This document shows, one piece after another, positions 37,970-48,709 of a stretch of DNA of 64,000 nt. This DNA comes from Epiperipatus broadwayi (lineage: Eukaryota; Onychophora; Udeonychophora; Euonychophora; Peripatidae): contig JAQFVV010006199.1 in the NCBI GenBank assembly GCA_028023455.1, positions 3,746,646 to 3,810,645 of the forward strand, in the 5' to 3' direction. The notes under the pieces are model-generated. The model made no database searches and was not told the origin of the DNA. It worked only from the letters and a program-made list of their open reading frames with translations. Numbering within the stretch: the stretch's first letter is position 1; each line of letters opens with the position of its first letter. The translations under genes were made by a program, and so were the position numbers.

Positions 37970-40880
37970 AGCAGTTTTAAAAGAAATATTAACACTATGT
38001 AATATACATAAGTATAATACATGTGTTCTTAATGTGTATTTACATACCTATAATATGATCATTTAATTTAAAAATTATATCCTTTCAGACATCATCAAAA
38101 TAATTAATAAAAATTTAGAATATGCATATGTATCTATGTATACATTGTATTCAAATTTAAGTGTGTATATTTGTAAATACATTCCTTCAATCAGACTGGT
38201 TTTTTTCTTTAAAAAATGTTTTTAATATTATTTAATAATGAAAATTAATGATGAAATACATAAGCTTCAATGGCTAAGTGGTGTTAAATTCATCAATTTT
38301 GCTGTGCAAATAGTAGCAACCATTTTATTCTGATACTATTGTGATCATAGCATCAGCATTTTACCTGTGAATTACAAAATTAAAATTCTATTTAAAATGA
38401 CCCAAAGCAATTATTCCCAACTTAAAAAAAGTGGTGAAATACTTAATTTTAAAGTTTATAATGATTTTTAGATCTAAAATGTAACTATCCTTTATTTGAT
38501 GGCACTTTTTTTTCAATGCATTCTTTTGGTAAGTCTATGCAGTTTCTTATTACTTTATGATACAATGTATTACTGTCTATAAGAACATTTTTCTTTATTT
38601 CTCCAATGTATAAATTTAAAGCTTTCTCAACCTTTTCTTGCTATTTACCACTATCATAGCATGATTTTTTCACTCTTTGAAATGGAATTTTAATTTGAAA
38701 ATTTACAGAAGAAATTAAGTACATACATGTTAGCATTGTTCCTGCAATAGCTAGCATTATCATCTTTCTTGTAAAATAACAGAAAATAAGTGTTTTATTG
38801 ATAATTTTAAATCACATTTATTTTCCCACTCCAACTTCTCATCTTTTAAGTTCTACTTGTTTAGTGAGAGTAGCATTGAAAATTCTAATCTTCATTATCA
38901 AATGAAGGAAAATATGAAAGTTTTTTTTTTTTTAGTTTTGAATGTTGTATATTAACAGAATATGAATTTTAGTAACTTATTGTGATTTTTGGTTCAATTA
39001 ACAAACTACTCCAGAAAAGAATATTTTATTGTTATTAGCAAGCTGCCAAAGAAAGAACTTCATTAACTATATAGTAAAAAGTATATTCGGGAAATTTTAT
39101 TATTTCCATAAAAATAGAAGTACTGGAAATTTTTTCCAAATATGCAGAAACCAATGAAAAACATAATCAGAATCAAAGCACCTAAATGAGGAAGATAGAA
39201 GCCATTAAGGATAGATCTATATAAATCATGAAAAGTAAAATGGAAAAATATTTTTGATCATTATAACTTATGAATATATTAAGAAAAAATGTGAAGCTGC
39301 AAACATAAAAACATATAATTTATATTGCCTTAATCAAATGCATGATTGAGTTCTATAACATAATTAAATATCTTGCAAAAATAATCTACATTTATAGATC
39401 ATTAGATAAAATATTATGTTCCCTTGCTTTTAAAGCATGATGTATATGAAAATATTTTGATAGCATTAGTTTTATATCATTTCTCACTAGATCTGATATT
39501 CTGGTTTAAATAAATGTTTTTAGCAGAGTAAATGCTATTAGTACTAATTTAAAACAAATTTATTTTTTCTGTTCCTATATGACTGAAATATTTATGAAGA
39601 AAAGGTACAGAAACATAATCTAACTTTTTCTATTTTTCTAATACTTTATTTGTTTTCAATCTATTGATTTCTACCAGTATATATTTTTAATATATGGGTT
39701 TTCTTCAAGAATGATAATATTTATAAATCTAAATCACATCTTGCATATTAATACATTTTTGTTAGGAAGTTCAGTAGTTTAGCATCAATAGAAAATAGTA
39801 TTTCTATTATATTTTTAATAATTAATAGCATTTTATAAGAGTGAGTAAACCAAACTTAGTTAATATATATCATAGAATTAAGTACTCTAATAACTAAAAA
39901 AATTATGATTTTTGGCATTATTAAAAAAGTATTGCTTTGTTGTATAATAAAAATATTAAATTTATTCTGATGTACAGCTTTATAAAATTCAGAAATTTAA
40001 AAAAGTGCTAAATATCAATAGTATTAGCTCAAATGTTGAAGATGAATGGTTTTCCATACCATGTGTTTACTCATTATCTCCTTCAAGCATAATAAAAAAA
40101 CTATGCCACAGGAAGTAGTATTTCAAAGAAAAAGCAACAATTTAGTGGAGATGAAGTCAATGGAGAAGCAATAGTTTGGTACATTTTTTGTAAGGTATAT
40201 AAATTAATATTGTGAAAAGTTCATTTAATTTGCAAGAATTATCAATTGCAATATCCTATGAATGGAAAAAGATAATGCTGGGTAGAATGATGCTAATGCT
40301 AAATTTGCATAATGAGATAAAATTAATCAGTGAAAGATTGTTCACTTGCTAAATTGAAATAATTCTGATAATAAGATACAGTCATAAAAAAGATTGCTGA
40401 ATTTTTTAAGTCACTTCATAATGAAGATTTTTAAACAGAACCTGATAGTTATAATGGAAATTTTTTGCAAGAAAATATTGAACTTGGGATGTTTGAAGAA
40501 ATTTTCTATTGAAATTATATAATTGTAAAAACAAGTTCCAAGTATTTTATGATGATTATGAAAATTCAACTATTACGTAGTACATGTGGATTTGTTGAAT
40601 GAATGTTTGTTGAAAATTAAATAAAATTTGTGAATACAGTACAATAGCAAAGGTTGAGTTTTTTTAAAGAATGCAAGAAGCTTTTCATTCAATAAATTAA
40701 TAAAATGCAGAAATTACTTTTTATCAGTTAAAATATAATATTATTTTGATCAGATTCATAAAAATTGTTTTTTTTTTTTGCATTGATATTCTTTTTATTA
40801 GCAATATCCATTATTAAATATGTTATCATTTTTGTGATAATTTTTCTTTTTGATCTTTTGCAGCCTAATTAGATAGTAAG
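37970..40880. other. No gene seen
   Basis: AT-rich DNA without a supported gene. Some stretches (38250-38420, 40020-40160) are a little less AT-rich but have no long frame or motif. Confidence 0.55.
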
Positions 40881-40885
40881 TTGAT

Positions 40886-41195
40886 TTAATTGATATAAAG
40901 CAATAACACTTGGCAATTATGTACTTTATCAAAAACTGGAAAAGCATTATTATTTATTATATTTGAATCTTGCTGTACATGATAATTATTAGAAGTTTGT
41001 TCAGAGAAATCAAAAAACTCACAACATTCATTGATAAATTGATTAAGTGATATGTAATTAATTGGACATAGTGTTATTAACTTATAACATTTTTTGAGAA
41101 ATGATGTGTATACCATACAGATTTTGGAATAGTTAAAAGTGGTACAAAACAGTTTAATCTGTTTAGCATTTGGCATTTGCAAATCACATAACTGT
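40886..41195 (-). CDS. Unrecognised ORF, possible exon or chance frame
   Basis: The minus strand is open for ~100 codons from about 41195 to a stop at 40886. It contains QMPNAKQIKLFCTTFNYSK and CCEFFDFSEQTSNNYHVQQ. Composition is less biased than most chance frames here. A potential acceptor-like sequence (tttcaaacag) directly precedes it, after a TA tract. The frame extends upstream through a 45-bp duplicated tract, which adds a repeated YYNIYIYNFKQLC but is unlikely to be coding. I recognise no family. Confidence 0.2.
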
Positions 41196-41273
41196 TTGAA
41201 ATTATATATATATATATTATAATACATTTCACATAACTGTTTGAAATTATATATATATATATTATAATACATT
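41184..41273. repeat. 45-bp tandem duplication with TA core
   Basis: The block tcacataactgtttgaaatt plus (AT)n and ataatacatt occurs twice with a 45-bp period. Recent local duplication. Confidence 0.9.
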
Positions 41274-41980
41274 TAAAAAATTTCTTCCTAAAAAATAATG
41301 GTATCAAATATTATAAAATTTTAACTGGTTGAACTATTTTTGTGTTAATACATTTATGTTAAATTTTGTGTGTAGTGCAGTTTTTTTTTAAATTGTAAAT
41401 TATATTATATTATAAACAACAGTTTCTGCAATCCTCTTTGTTTTGTTTTCTTTAAGAAATTATTCTATTGACTCCAATGTATAATAGGCAAAAATCGTCA
41501 GGAAATTGGTATGAAATTTATGCATTATTCATATAATTGCCACAATAAATTGGTAAGTAATATTTACACAGTATAGTCTTATCATTATTAGGCAGTAAGA
41601 TGAAAACTGAAGTTGTAAATTTGATATGCAAAAATTTGCTTACATAAAACATCTTCATATATTAAAATAGTTTGTCTTATTCCGTGTTGTTATAAAAATA
41701 AAATATTTTTAGATAAGATATGTTAAATAAAATCATATAATATAAGAGAACATTTATTAAATATATTTATTTATTCATTTGCAGGATAGATTGTCAAAAT
41801 TAATGGTGGAAATTGGATGGTGTTTTTATTAAAGGACTTTTAAAACAGGTTAGTTATTTTCTCATTAAAACAAAAATTGCATAAAAATTTATAAGTTTTG
41901 ATCAAAACTATAATCTATTAGTATTAAACTCTTTTATCTTATGTGTTTACTATTAATATATATATGTATAATAAATATAC

Positions 41981-42130
41981 TGTCATATGATATTTACTAA
42001 TTCTATTTTAAATAATAAATGAACTGCCCTCTAGCTGCCATGTCCAATAACTTTTTACAATTATTGAACGTGGCAGCTAGAGGGCATTTCTATTATTATT
42101 TAAAATAGAATTGGTAAATTTTACATGTCA
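41981..42130. mobile_element. Long hairpin, MITE-like or pre-miRNA-like
   Basis: Arms of ~70 bp (41981-42050 and 42061-42130) are inverted copies around a 10-bp loop (ctttttacaa). The inner part is strongest: gccctctagctgcca pairs perfectly, and attctattttaaataata pairs further out. The arms are clearly less AT-rich in the middle than their surroundings. No ORF. It fits a small inverted-repeat transposon, or a primary microRNA hairpin of ~70 nt formed by the inner part. Confidence 0.7.
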
Positions 42131-43024
42131 GTAAATTTATTCAGTATTATATTATTTATCATTATATACATATAATATAAAAATTTTAACAGTTATTTGC
42201 ATATTTTGAAATATTTAAATGTACACACATATAATTAAGATGTGAATTGTCCATTTAGTTTCAGACGATGATAAGTCTGAAATAATAAATTCAAAGATTA
42301 AAAGCTAAACTGGCTTTTAATGCTGTATATCTTTGTCAAAGCTAATAAATTCAAATCAACAATACTAATATATATATATTAAACAAATCAATGGGAATTA
42401 AGTGGAAACTATAAGTTGAAATATTAATGGGATGATTGGAATGTCTTATCTTGCATCTCTGATCATTATTCTCAATGCAAGCAATATTAATTTGATTTAG
42501 TTCACTTGAAGGGATACATATTTTTTCTTGTTTGTAAAAGCTTATATTAGTGTTTTACCATTTTTTACTCTGCTACACATATACAAATGTTGTGACAATT
42601 TAGCTTTTAGAGAGTTTTTAGATTAGTCCTTATTTTATTCTAGCATCCACCATGGATTTTCTGTATGATGTAATATAAACAATTTGACATTTATTAAATT
42701 TCATTAACTTATCTTTAGGATTATTAATAATATTTATTTTTGGAATTATTAGGGATTATGCATATTTAAAACTTTAATTTTCAAGATGATGATGAAACCT
42801 GCCAATCATATTTACAATGTAAGATATCTGAATTCAAAGTTTTTGCTTATTAGATGGATTAATATACTTATCTCCTATTAAATACTTTAATATATTAATT
42901 AACCAATATTTTAGTAATAAAACTGTAAATTGTCTTGTTTATATTTTTTAATATTTATTTTGCAATCTACTTCATATTTACATAAATTTACATTAAAGAA
43001 CAAAAAATCCACATTATCACAGGA

Positions 43025-43535
43025 TAAACCATTAAGCATCACATGATCACATTTTCTATACTAGCACATTAATTGTTGATAAACAGAGCAAAACTCTCCA
43101 TACAGTCTTGCCACCTGTGCTAAACAGAGTATTCAATGGATGCCAGAAGGCTTGTGCATAAAATCCCTATCTAATGCCTACTCATCCAATATCCCCAGAC
43201 TAGTTTCTGGCTTGTGGCCTTCGTCAGTGAGGAGCTTTGGATCTGAGAGCACTGCATCTAGATCTTAGGATCTAATGCAACCCTCTAGCAAACACCTTTT
43301 ATCTCTACTTAACTACAAAACTATGAGAATGAAATTGAAAACACAAAAAATATTTTCAATCTAAGCTCAATAGCTTATATAGTCATATGGGTCTGAACTC
43401 AGTTCAGCACCCATACATTTTGGTGTCTTTGGCTCTTTTACAACCATAGCCACCACTATCCTATTAGGCAGGATTGGTGTTAAACCATTAAGCATCACAT
43501 GATCACATTTTCTATACTAGCACATTAATTGTTGA
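43025..43535 (-). mobile_element. Ribozyme element A2, bounded by 55-bp direct repeats
   Basis: Identical or nearly identical 55-bp direct repeats (43025-43079 and 43481-43535, taaaccattaagcatcacat...attgttga) flank ~400 bp. The interior contains a complete hammerhead on the minus strand, a segment shared with A1 (agaaggcttgtgcataaaatc), and a palindromic ctgaactcagttcag at 43393-43407 that also occurs in the related family at 48.0 kb. The direct repeats are much too long for an ordinary target-site duplication. They look like the terminal redundancy of a head-to-tail multimer or a PLE pseudo-LTR. The element abuts a decayed hAT transposase. Confidence 0.65.
43184..43242 (-). ncRNA. Hammerhead ribozyme, family A copy 2
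   Basis: Same 59-nt fold as 33845-33903. The two copies differ at only two positions: CUGACGA for CUGAUGA at variable core position 7, and CACAA for CAUAA in the stem II loop. Both sites are free to vary in hammerheads, while all helices and invariant bases match. Cleavage would fall between 43198 and 43197 after GUC. GAAACUAGUC again offers a palindromic stem III. Confidence 0.8.
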
Positions 43536-43599
43536 ATATATCCAAACATTTCCTGCAATTAGCAAAAACATTAAATGAACAAAATGTGTATGTGAAACC

Positions 43600-44055
43600 T
43601 TCAATGATTAATGATTAATGGACTCATTAATTAAATAATATGCTGAGATATTTTCTGATATTAAAGAGCATAGTATTGCCATAAAACAAGCTTTTGAATC
43701 ACACATAAGTGATATTTCAAAAGCTCCCACAGAATTACAAATGGAATTAATTAACTTAGAAGATAATATTTAAAATGTCTTTTTGACATAAAAAACGATA
43801 TCATTAAAATATAAAAAAAATGCAGTCGAATACCCATGTTTATGTCAAGTCAATATACTCATCATGCACTTTTCTGTTTTGGGGTTACTTACTAGTTATA
43901 AATCAACATTTTTCTATTTAACCCAAATAAAGACTTGTTTAATATCCCAGATAAAGGATGTTCATTTAGAAGACCAACTCAAGTTATGTGTCACAAATCT
44001 AGAACCAAATATTCAATTTCTTTCATGTAAAAAACAACTAAAATTGTCTCATTAA
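43600..44055 (+). pseudogene. hAT transposase C-terminal remnant (GTF2IRD2/SCAND3-like)
   Basis: The frame includes APTELQMELINLED (about 43722-43763), matching the conserved ELQ-EL-DLQ segment of Charlie-type hAT transposases. After stops and a gap, 43864-44055 reads FSVLGLLTSYKSTFF...VHLEDQLKLCVTNLEPNIQFLSC and ends KKQLKLSH. That matches the C-terminal dimerisation region of these proteins (FS-MK-IKSK-R, L-D-HL---L-LA-TN-EPDI, SH end). Upstream coding is missing, apparently lost or interrupted near the ribozyme element. In-frame stops make it non-functional. A matching hAT end lies 360 bp downstream. Confidence 0.6.
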
Positions 44056-44410
44056 ATTAGTTATTACTTTCAAATCTAAAATAATATAATTGTTACTACT
44101 TATAAATTTCTATGTATGTATGTGAAATGCACATATAAATATTCATATTCTTTTGTAGTTTTATTTATAATATTTTGAATCTATAACAAAAAATAATAAA
44201 TATTCATTTAAATAATAGTTTGAAAAATTACCATTTTTTATCCTACTGTATAATTTTTATTTTTGTATTGATATTATAAATTTATTCAATAATGAGTTTA
44301 CAGTGAGTGTTGATGCAAATAAATTTTCAGAAATTCTAGATTCAGTTACAGGTCTATCTTGTAACATTTCAACTACTGTCTAAGTTGAATGTGTCCTTCC
44401 CTGGTAAAAA

Positions 44411-44426
44411 AGGTTTCCCACCTCTG
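44411..44426 (-). mobile_element. hAT terminal inverted repeat (3' end)
   Basis: The minus strand reads CAGAGGTGGGAAACCT, the usual start of hAT ends (CAG-GGTGG--AA). It lies just downstream of the hAT remnant in the expected orientation, so 44426 is probably the element's outer end. The 5' end was not found. Confidence 0.5.
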
Positions 44427-44429
44427 TGC

Positions 44430-46080
44430 TAAGTATTATATCATGAGATTTTTTTCATAAATTATAATTCTATTATTTTTGTACAATTGATTAATTTTCA
44501 AAAGTTATATAAGTATGATATATTCCTTTAAGTGATTTAAATTATTTTAAACATATGGGGTAAAAAAAATTGACTTTCTGATGTATGAATAGTATAGTTT
44601 TTACAGTTATCACAATATCAAGAATTACAATAATTGCTCAAACATAGTCCAAATTTGGAATGATTTACAATAAAATTTAAATAATTCTAAATAAATATTT
44701 TTAAATTTATTTTTAGAAGCATTCAAATATGTTACATATATAATGTATATTATTGTTTCACTTTTTAAATGTAAATATCATAATAGTTACAGATGCAATG
44801 GATATTTTTAGTTGAAAATTCACATATAAAATGTTAATCATTTCCCCCAATGTTATGTTTTTTTAGAAATACTACTTTGTGAATAAAAACATCTAAATTT
44901 TAAACATCTCTTAATCATTTGCTGTCAAGTTGTTATGTATATTGAAATAAAGACTTTTCAAACAATGAGCATGAAATTTAAATTAGAAAGGGTCAGCAAT
45001 ATGAGATGGCACTGAGAATAGAAGGGTCGTGTAAAAGTCTGAGTTCGAATCCCAAATATATTACATATATAAATGCAGGTTTAAGCCTGTACAATGTATT
45101 AATTAGAAATGGTCTTAAATTGCTCCTAAATGAACATGTTTAATTTATATATACCAAGAAAGACTATCATATTAATCATTTTAAACTTCGTAATCTCTCA
45201 AACATAAATATATAAGTAGACCCAGTGCATATTGCTAGCTAAAAATTCAAATATAAAATGTCAATAACTTCCAATCGAAAATTATGTTTTTTCAGAAATT
45301 TCACACTCCTTATTTGAATAGATCTGTATTTCAATATACTTAAGAATTTTGCATCATACAATCAAGATATAACCGCCTTGGTCATGCTGAAATTCAGACT
45401 TCTTTATTCACAAAATAACATTGCAAAAAAAAAAAATATATAACAGGAGAGTGACTAATACTTTATATTTGAATTTTACCTAGCAATAGGCATTGGGTAT
45501 ACTTTTTGTATATGTATGGTTGGAAGATTGCAAAGTTTAAAATGACTAATGTATTGGTCTTTCTTTATATACATAAATTGAACATTTATTTATAAGCAAT
45601 TTAAGATCATTGATAATTTAAATTTCACATTTCTTGTTTGAACAGGTCTAAAATTTCATTATAATTAACAATTTTAGCATATGATCAGGAGATTAGCTCT
45701 TGGTCATACTGATTAAACTTCAGACTTCTTTATTCACAAGATATCATTGCTGAAAAAATAATGTTGGGGTAGGGAGGAGTGATTGACATTTCATAATACC
45801 ATGTTTTCTCAAAAATAAGACTTATATTAATTTTTGCTCTAAAAGACACCATAGGGCTTAATTTTCAAATGTCTTATTTTTTCATGTACAAAAATCTATA
45901 TTTATTCAAATACAAAAATGTACATTTATTCAAGTAGTTCTCTTTACAGAAAGCCATAAGATTCTTACCCCAGGAGCCCCCCCCCCATTTCTTTCTAGTA
46001 TTCACTGGGATAGCTTTTGCTTTTTACACTCATTTTATCTGGCAATCAGAATGTTATTCTGTTTAAATTTACCATTAAAT
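44430..46080. other. Mostly unremarkable AT-rich DNA; one weak tRNA-like segment
   Basis: No gene supported. At about 45000-45055 a B-box-like gagttcgaatccc follows gatggcactgagaatagaag, weakly tRNA-like, and may be a decayed SINE of another family. A C9 run lies at 45980. Confidence 0.4.
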
Positions 46081-46082
46081 CA

Positions 46083-46201
46083 AGTGTTAAGAATCAAGCG
46101 TTGGTGGCTTAGCAGTTAGCATAGTTGATTCCAAACAGCTGGCCCGGATTCACTTCCTGGTCAATGGTATTTGACATATGAAAAAAAAATCTAGTGTTAA
46201 G
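46083..46201 (+). mobile_element. tRNA-Gly-derived SINE, copy 3, with target-site duplication
   Basis: Leader ATCAAG, body 46098-46167 (GCGTTGGTGGCTTAGCAGTT..., anticodon arm region gttgattccaaacagc), tail TATTTGACATATG and A9. Perfect 9-bp direct repeats AGTGTTAAG at 46083-46091 and 46193-46201. The body has lost several tRNA pairs, so it is older than the 37.5-kb copy or comes from a diverged source. Confidence 0.8.
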
Positions 46202-46204
46202 TGA

Positions 46205-47760
46205 AGACTTTCCAAGACAGGAGTAGTAACAAAAATGGTTACAATTAAGAATGGTTCATCCATACAAAAGCAACAAAAAAATGCAAGCACAAACATTCAG
46301 AAAATCTTTTAATATTCTTTTTATAAAACTTTTCTTTAGGAGAAAGATTAATGATTTAACTTAAGCTAAACTTTGATTATTAAAATCACTTCCATTATTT
46401 ATAAATCTTTAAAGAGGGAAAAAAGTGTTAAAGAAATGAAACTAATTTTTCTTTTATCTTGAATATTTAAAGCTATCATGATGAAACTCTAAAACTAAAT
46501 CAAGCATTCTAAATCTAAATATTAAATATAAATACTAAAAATATATAGATAAAATTATAAATTATCTGATATACTGACTTGTGGTAAATAAATTGTTTCT
46601 CTATACAAGTAAAATTTCATTTGTCAAAAATGACTGACTGGAAAATACAAAAGAATCTTATAATTTATCTTACCATTATTTACAGCATTAATGCCAATAA
46701 TATTGCTCATTGATACATTCATTACTTTATAATTCAATATGTCCATTGTCTGTTTCAATGTGCTGATGATCTTAATTAGGACTTACATTTGAAGTATGGC
46801 TTATATTACAAGCATCCAGAAAAATCATGCTAGGACTAATTTTTTGGTTAGATCTTATTTTGTGGAAACACAGTAATTATATATTTTATTTATAAAAATA
46901 GTTTTTGCATATATTTATAAAATTTTATTTATATATATATAGTCAACATAACAAAACATCTAATTATTTCCCCTCTGAGTTAACTATTTAGGATTCATTT
47001 TCTAAATTTGCGTTTTCTTACATTGAGAATTAATTCAAATGTAATTACTTTTACCCAAGTCATTTTATTTGTTATAATTACTACAGATGCAATAACATTA
47101 ATTTGACACTTTCAGTTCCAAATCTTTTTTAAAACATCAATTTGCTTGCTAAAAATTATTGGGTGTCTATATACAGAATATATTGTGATGGTAAACTGTT
47201 GATTATGCCCCCTCTTATTTAATAACCCTATGAATTCAGCAACAAATTATATAATGGTATGTGTGTGAAAAGCTAGTTATAATCTATAATAGTAAATATA
47301 GAGGGAGAAAAACTTTGCCAATCTCTATAAGAGTGAGCATGAGAGAAGTAAACTAATAAGACTTTTTATATCCTTAAAGTTTCTTACAGGATTCAAATAA
47401 TATACTCTGGAATTAAAGAGGGATTTTATTAATTTCCAAAATATATTTAAATGATCGAATATTCTTTAATCTCAAGGATAAATATAATATTGATTCTATA
47501 AGGTACGTGTTACTATTACGATAAAGAAGTAAATAAGTAAAACAATACAAAATTAAATTTAAAAAAAATTACATCTTTATTTACGCTAAAATTAGAATAC
47601 GAGTAAACAAAGGATAATTTATTAATTTTGATAAGTCATTATATTTACAGTAATAAAAATATCAAGGTGAATCTTTTCTATAAATTCTTGTCCTATATCT
47701 GAAAAAATAAAAAATAAACAAAAGGATACCATTAGTCATTCATTAAATATATTAGGCTTT
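46205..47760. other. No gene seen
   Basis: AT-rich DNA. Nothing supported on either strand. Confidence 0.6.
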
Positions 47761-47813
47761 ACATGTTATATATAGAGCTCACAAAATAAGCTCTTAACAA
47801 GCTTTGTACAATA

Positions 47814-47870
47814 TTCCCAATCCCAGATTGGTTTCTGTTACTGGCATCATCAGTGAGGTGCTAGGATATT
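47814..47870 (-). ncRNA. Hammerhead, family B copy 1
   Basis: Minus strand: outer stem I AAUAUCC (47870-47864), inner ACCUCA (47859-47854), core CUGAUGA (47853-47847), stem II UG-CCAGUAA-CA, then GAAACCAAUC (47835-47826) and UGGGAU. Core invariant bases are intact. Stem I has one A-C mismatch and stem III lost its second pair (C-A), so activity may be weak. Confidence 0.55.
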
Positions 47871-48193
47871 AAAGCATTAGATTACAAATACTAGGACAAT
47901 CCCAGCACATTATCTAATGTATAACTATTAAGTAGAATGTCTGAAATTTTCAGACATCCATATGTCTTCCAATCCAGCTATCTAACTTAAATCGTCACAT
48001 GGGACTGAACTAAGTTCAGATACACCATATATTAATAGCTTTAGCAATATAAAATCACCAAAGCCTTAATATTAAAAAATAAAATTACAAAAAAATAATC
48101 AAGTCAGATGCCACATGGCCTAATTTAATAAGCTTGTATTTACAAATGTTATATATAGAGCTCACAAAATAAGCTCTTCACAAGCTTTGTAGA

Positions 48194-48245
48194 ATATCCC
48201 CACCCCAGACCAGTTTCTGCTACTGGCATTATCAGTGAAGTGCTA
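48194..48245 (-). ncRNA. Hammerhead, family B copy 2 (core damaged)
   Basis: Minus strand: ACUUCA, core CUGAUAA where CUGAUGA is expected, stem II UGC-CAGUA-GCA (perfect), GAAACUGGUC, then UGGGGU closing stem I. Everything fits a hammerhead except the G-to-A change at invariant G8, which should disable it. Confidence 0.5.
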
Positions 48246-48277
48246 GTAGCAGAAACAGGTCTGAGGTTGGGATATTT
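48246..48277 (+). pseudogene. Truncated hammerhead, family B copy 3
   Basis: The right arm starts inside the ribozyme, at the 3' strand of stem II (TAGCAGAAACAGGTC). The CUGANGA half is missing because this is the palindrome junction. Downstream sequence (ggatatttta, aaagcttgtt) matches the module. Confidence 0.5.
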
Positions 48278-48536
48278 TACAAAGCTTGTTAAGAGATTAT
48301 TTTGTGAGCTCTATATATAACATTTGTAAATACAAGCTTATTAAATTAGGTCATGTGGCATCTGACTTGATTATTTTTTTGTAATTTTATTTTTTGCTAT
48401 TAAGGCTTTGGTAATTTTAAAGCTATTAATATATGGTGTATCTAAACTTAGTTCAGTCCCATATGACTATTTAAGTTAGATAGCTGGATTTGAAGAAAGT
48501 GCTGGGCTTGTCCTGGTATTTTTAATCTAATGCTTG

Positions 48537-48597
48537 AATATCCTAACACCTCACTGACTATTCCAGTAGCAGAAACTTGTCTGGGGTTGGGGATATT
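48537..48597 (+). ncRNA. Hammerhead, family B copy 4 (core damaged)
   Basis: Plus strand: outer AATATCC (48537-48543) pairs with GGATATT (48591-48597). Inner ACCUCA (48548-48553) pairs with UGGGGU (48582-48587, one wobble). The core is CUGACUA (48554-48560, G8 lost). GAAACUUGUC lies at 48572-48581. Both parts of stem I are perfect, which supports the fold for the family although this copy's core is broken. Confidence 0.5.
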
Positions 48598-48709
48598 CTA
48601 TAAAGCTTGTCAAGAGCTTATTTTGTGAGTTTTATATATAACATTTGTAAATACAAGCTTATTAAATTAGGTCACGGGACATCTGACTTGATTTTTTTTT
48701 GTAGGCATT

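Larger units (their letters stand above)
47766..48702. mobile_element. Palindromic pair of hammerhead-element dimers (family B)
   Basis: The left arm (47766-48245) and the reverse complement of the right arm (48246-48702) match almost throughout. Each arm is a 1.2-mer: a ~100-bp ribozyme module, ~280 bp of spacer, then a second module in the same orientation. In the left arm the modules start at 47766 and 48149, a period of 383 bp. The module contains gttatatatagagctcacaa and the hammerhead. The spacer contains ctgaactaagttcag (48005-48019), also present in element A2, which ties the families together. The two arms meet inside the ribozyme at tgctag/tagcag, with no spacer. Tandem monomers of a few hundred bp with one hammerhead each are the hallmark of metazoan retrozymes; inverted flanking dimers are also seen for PLE pseudo-LTRs. 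No ORF. Confidence 0.7.
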
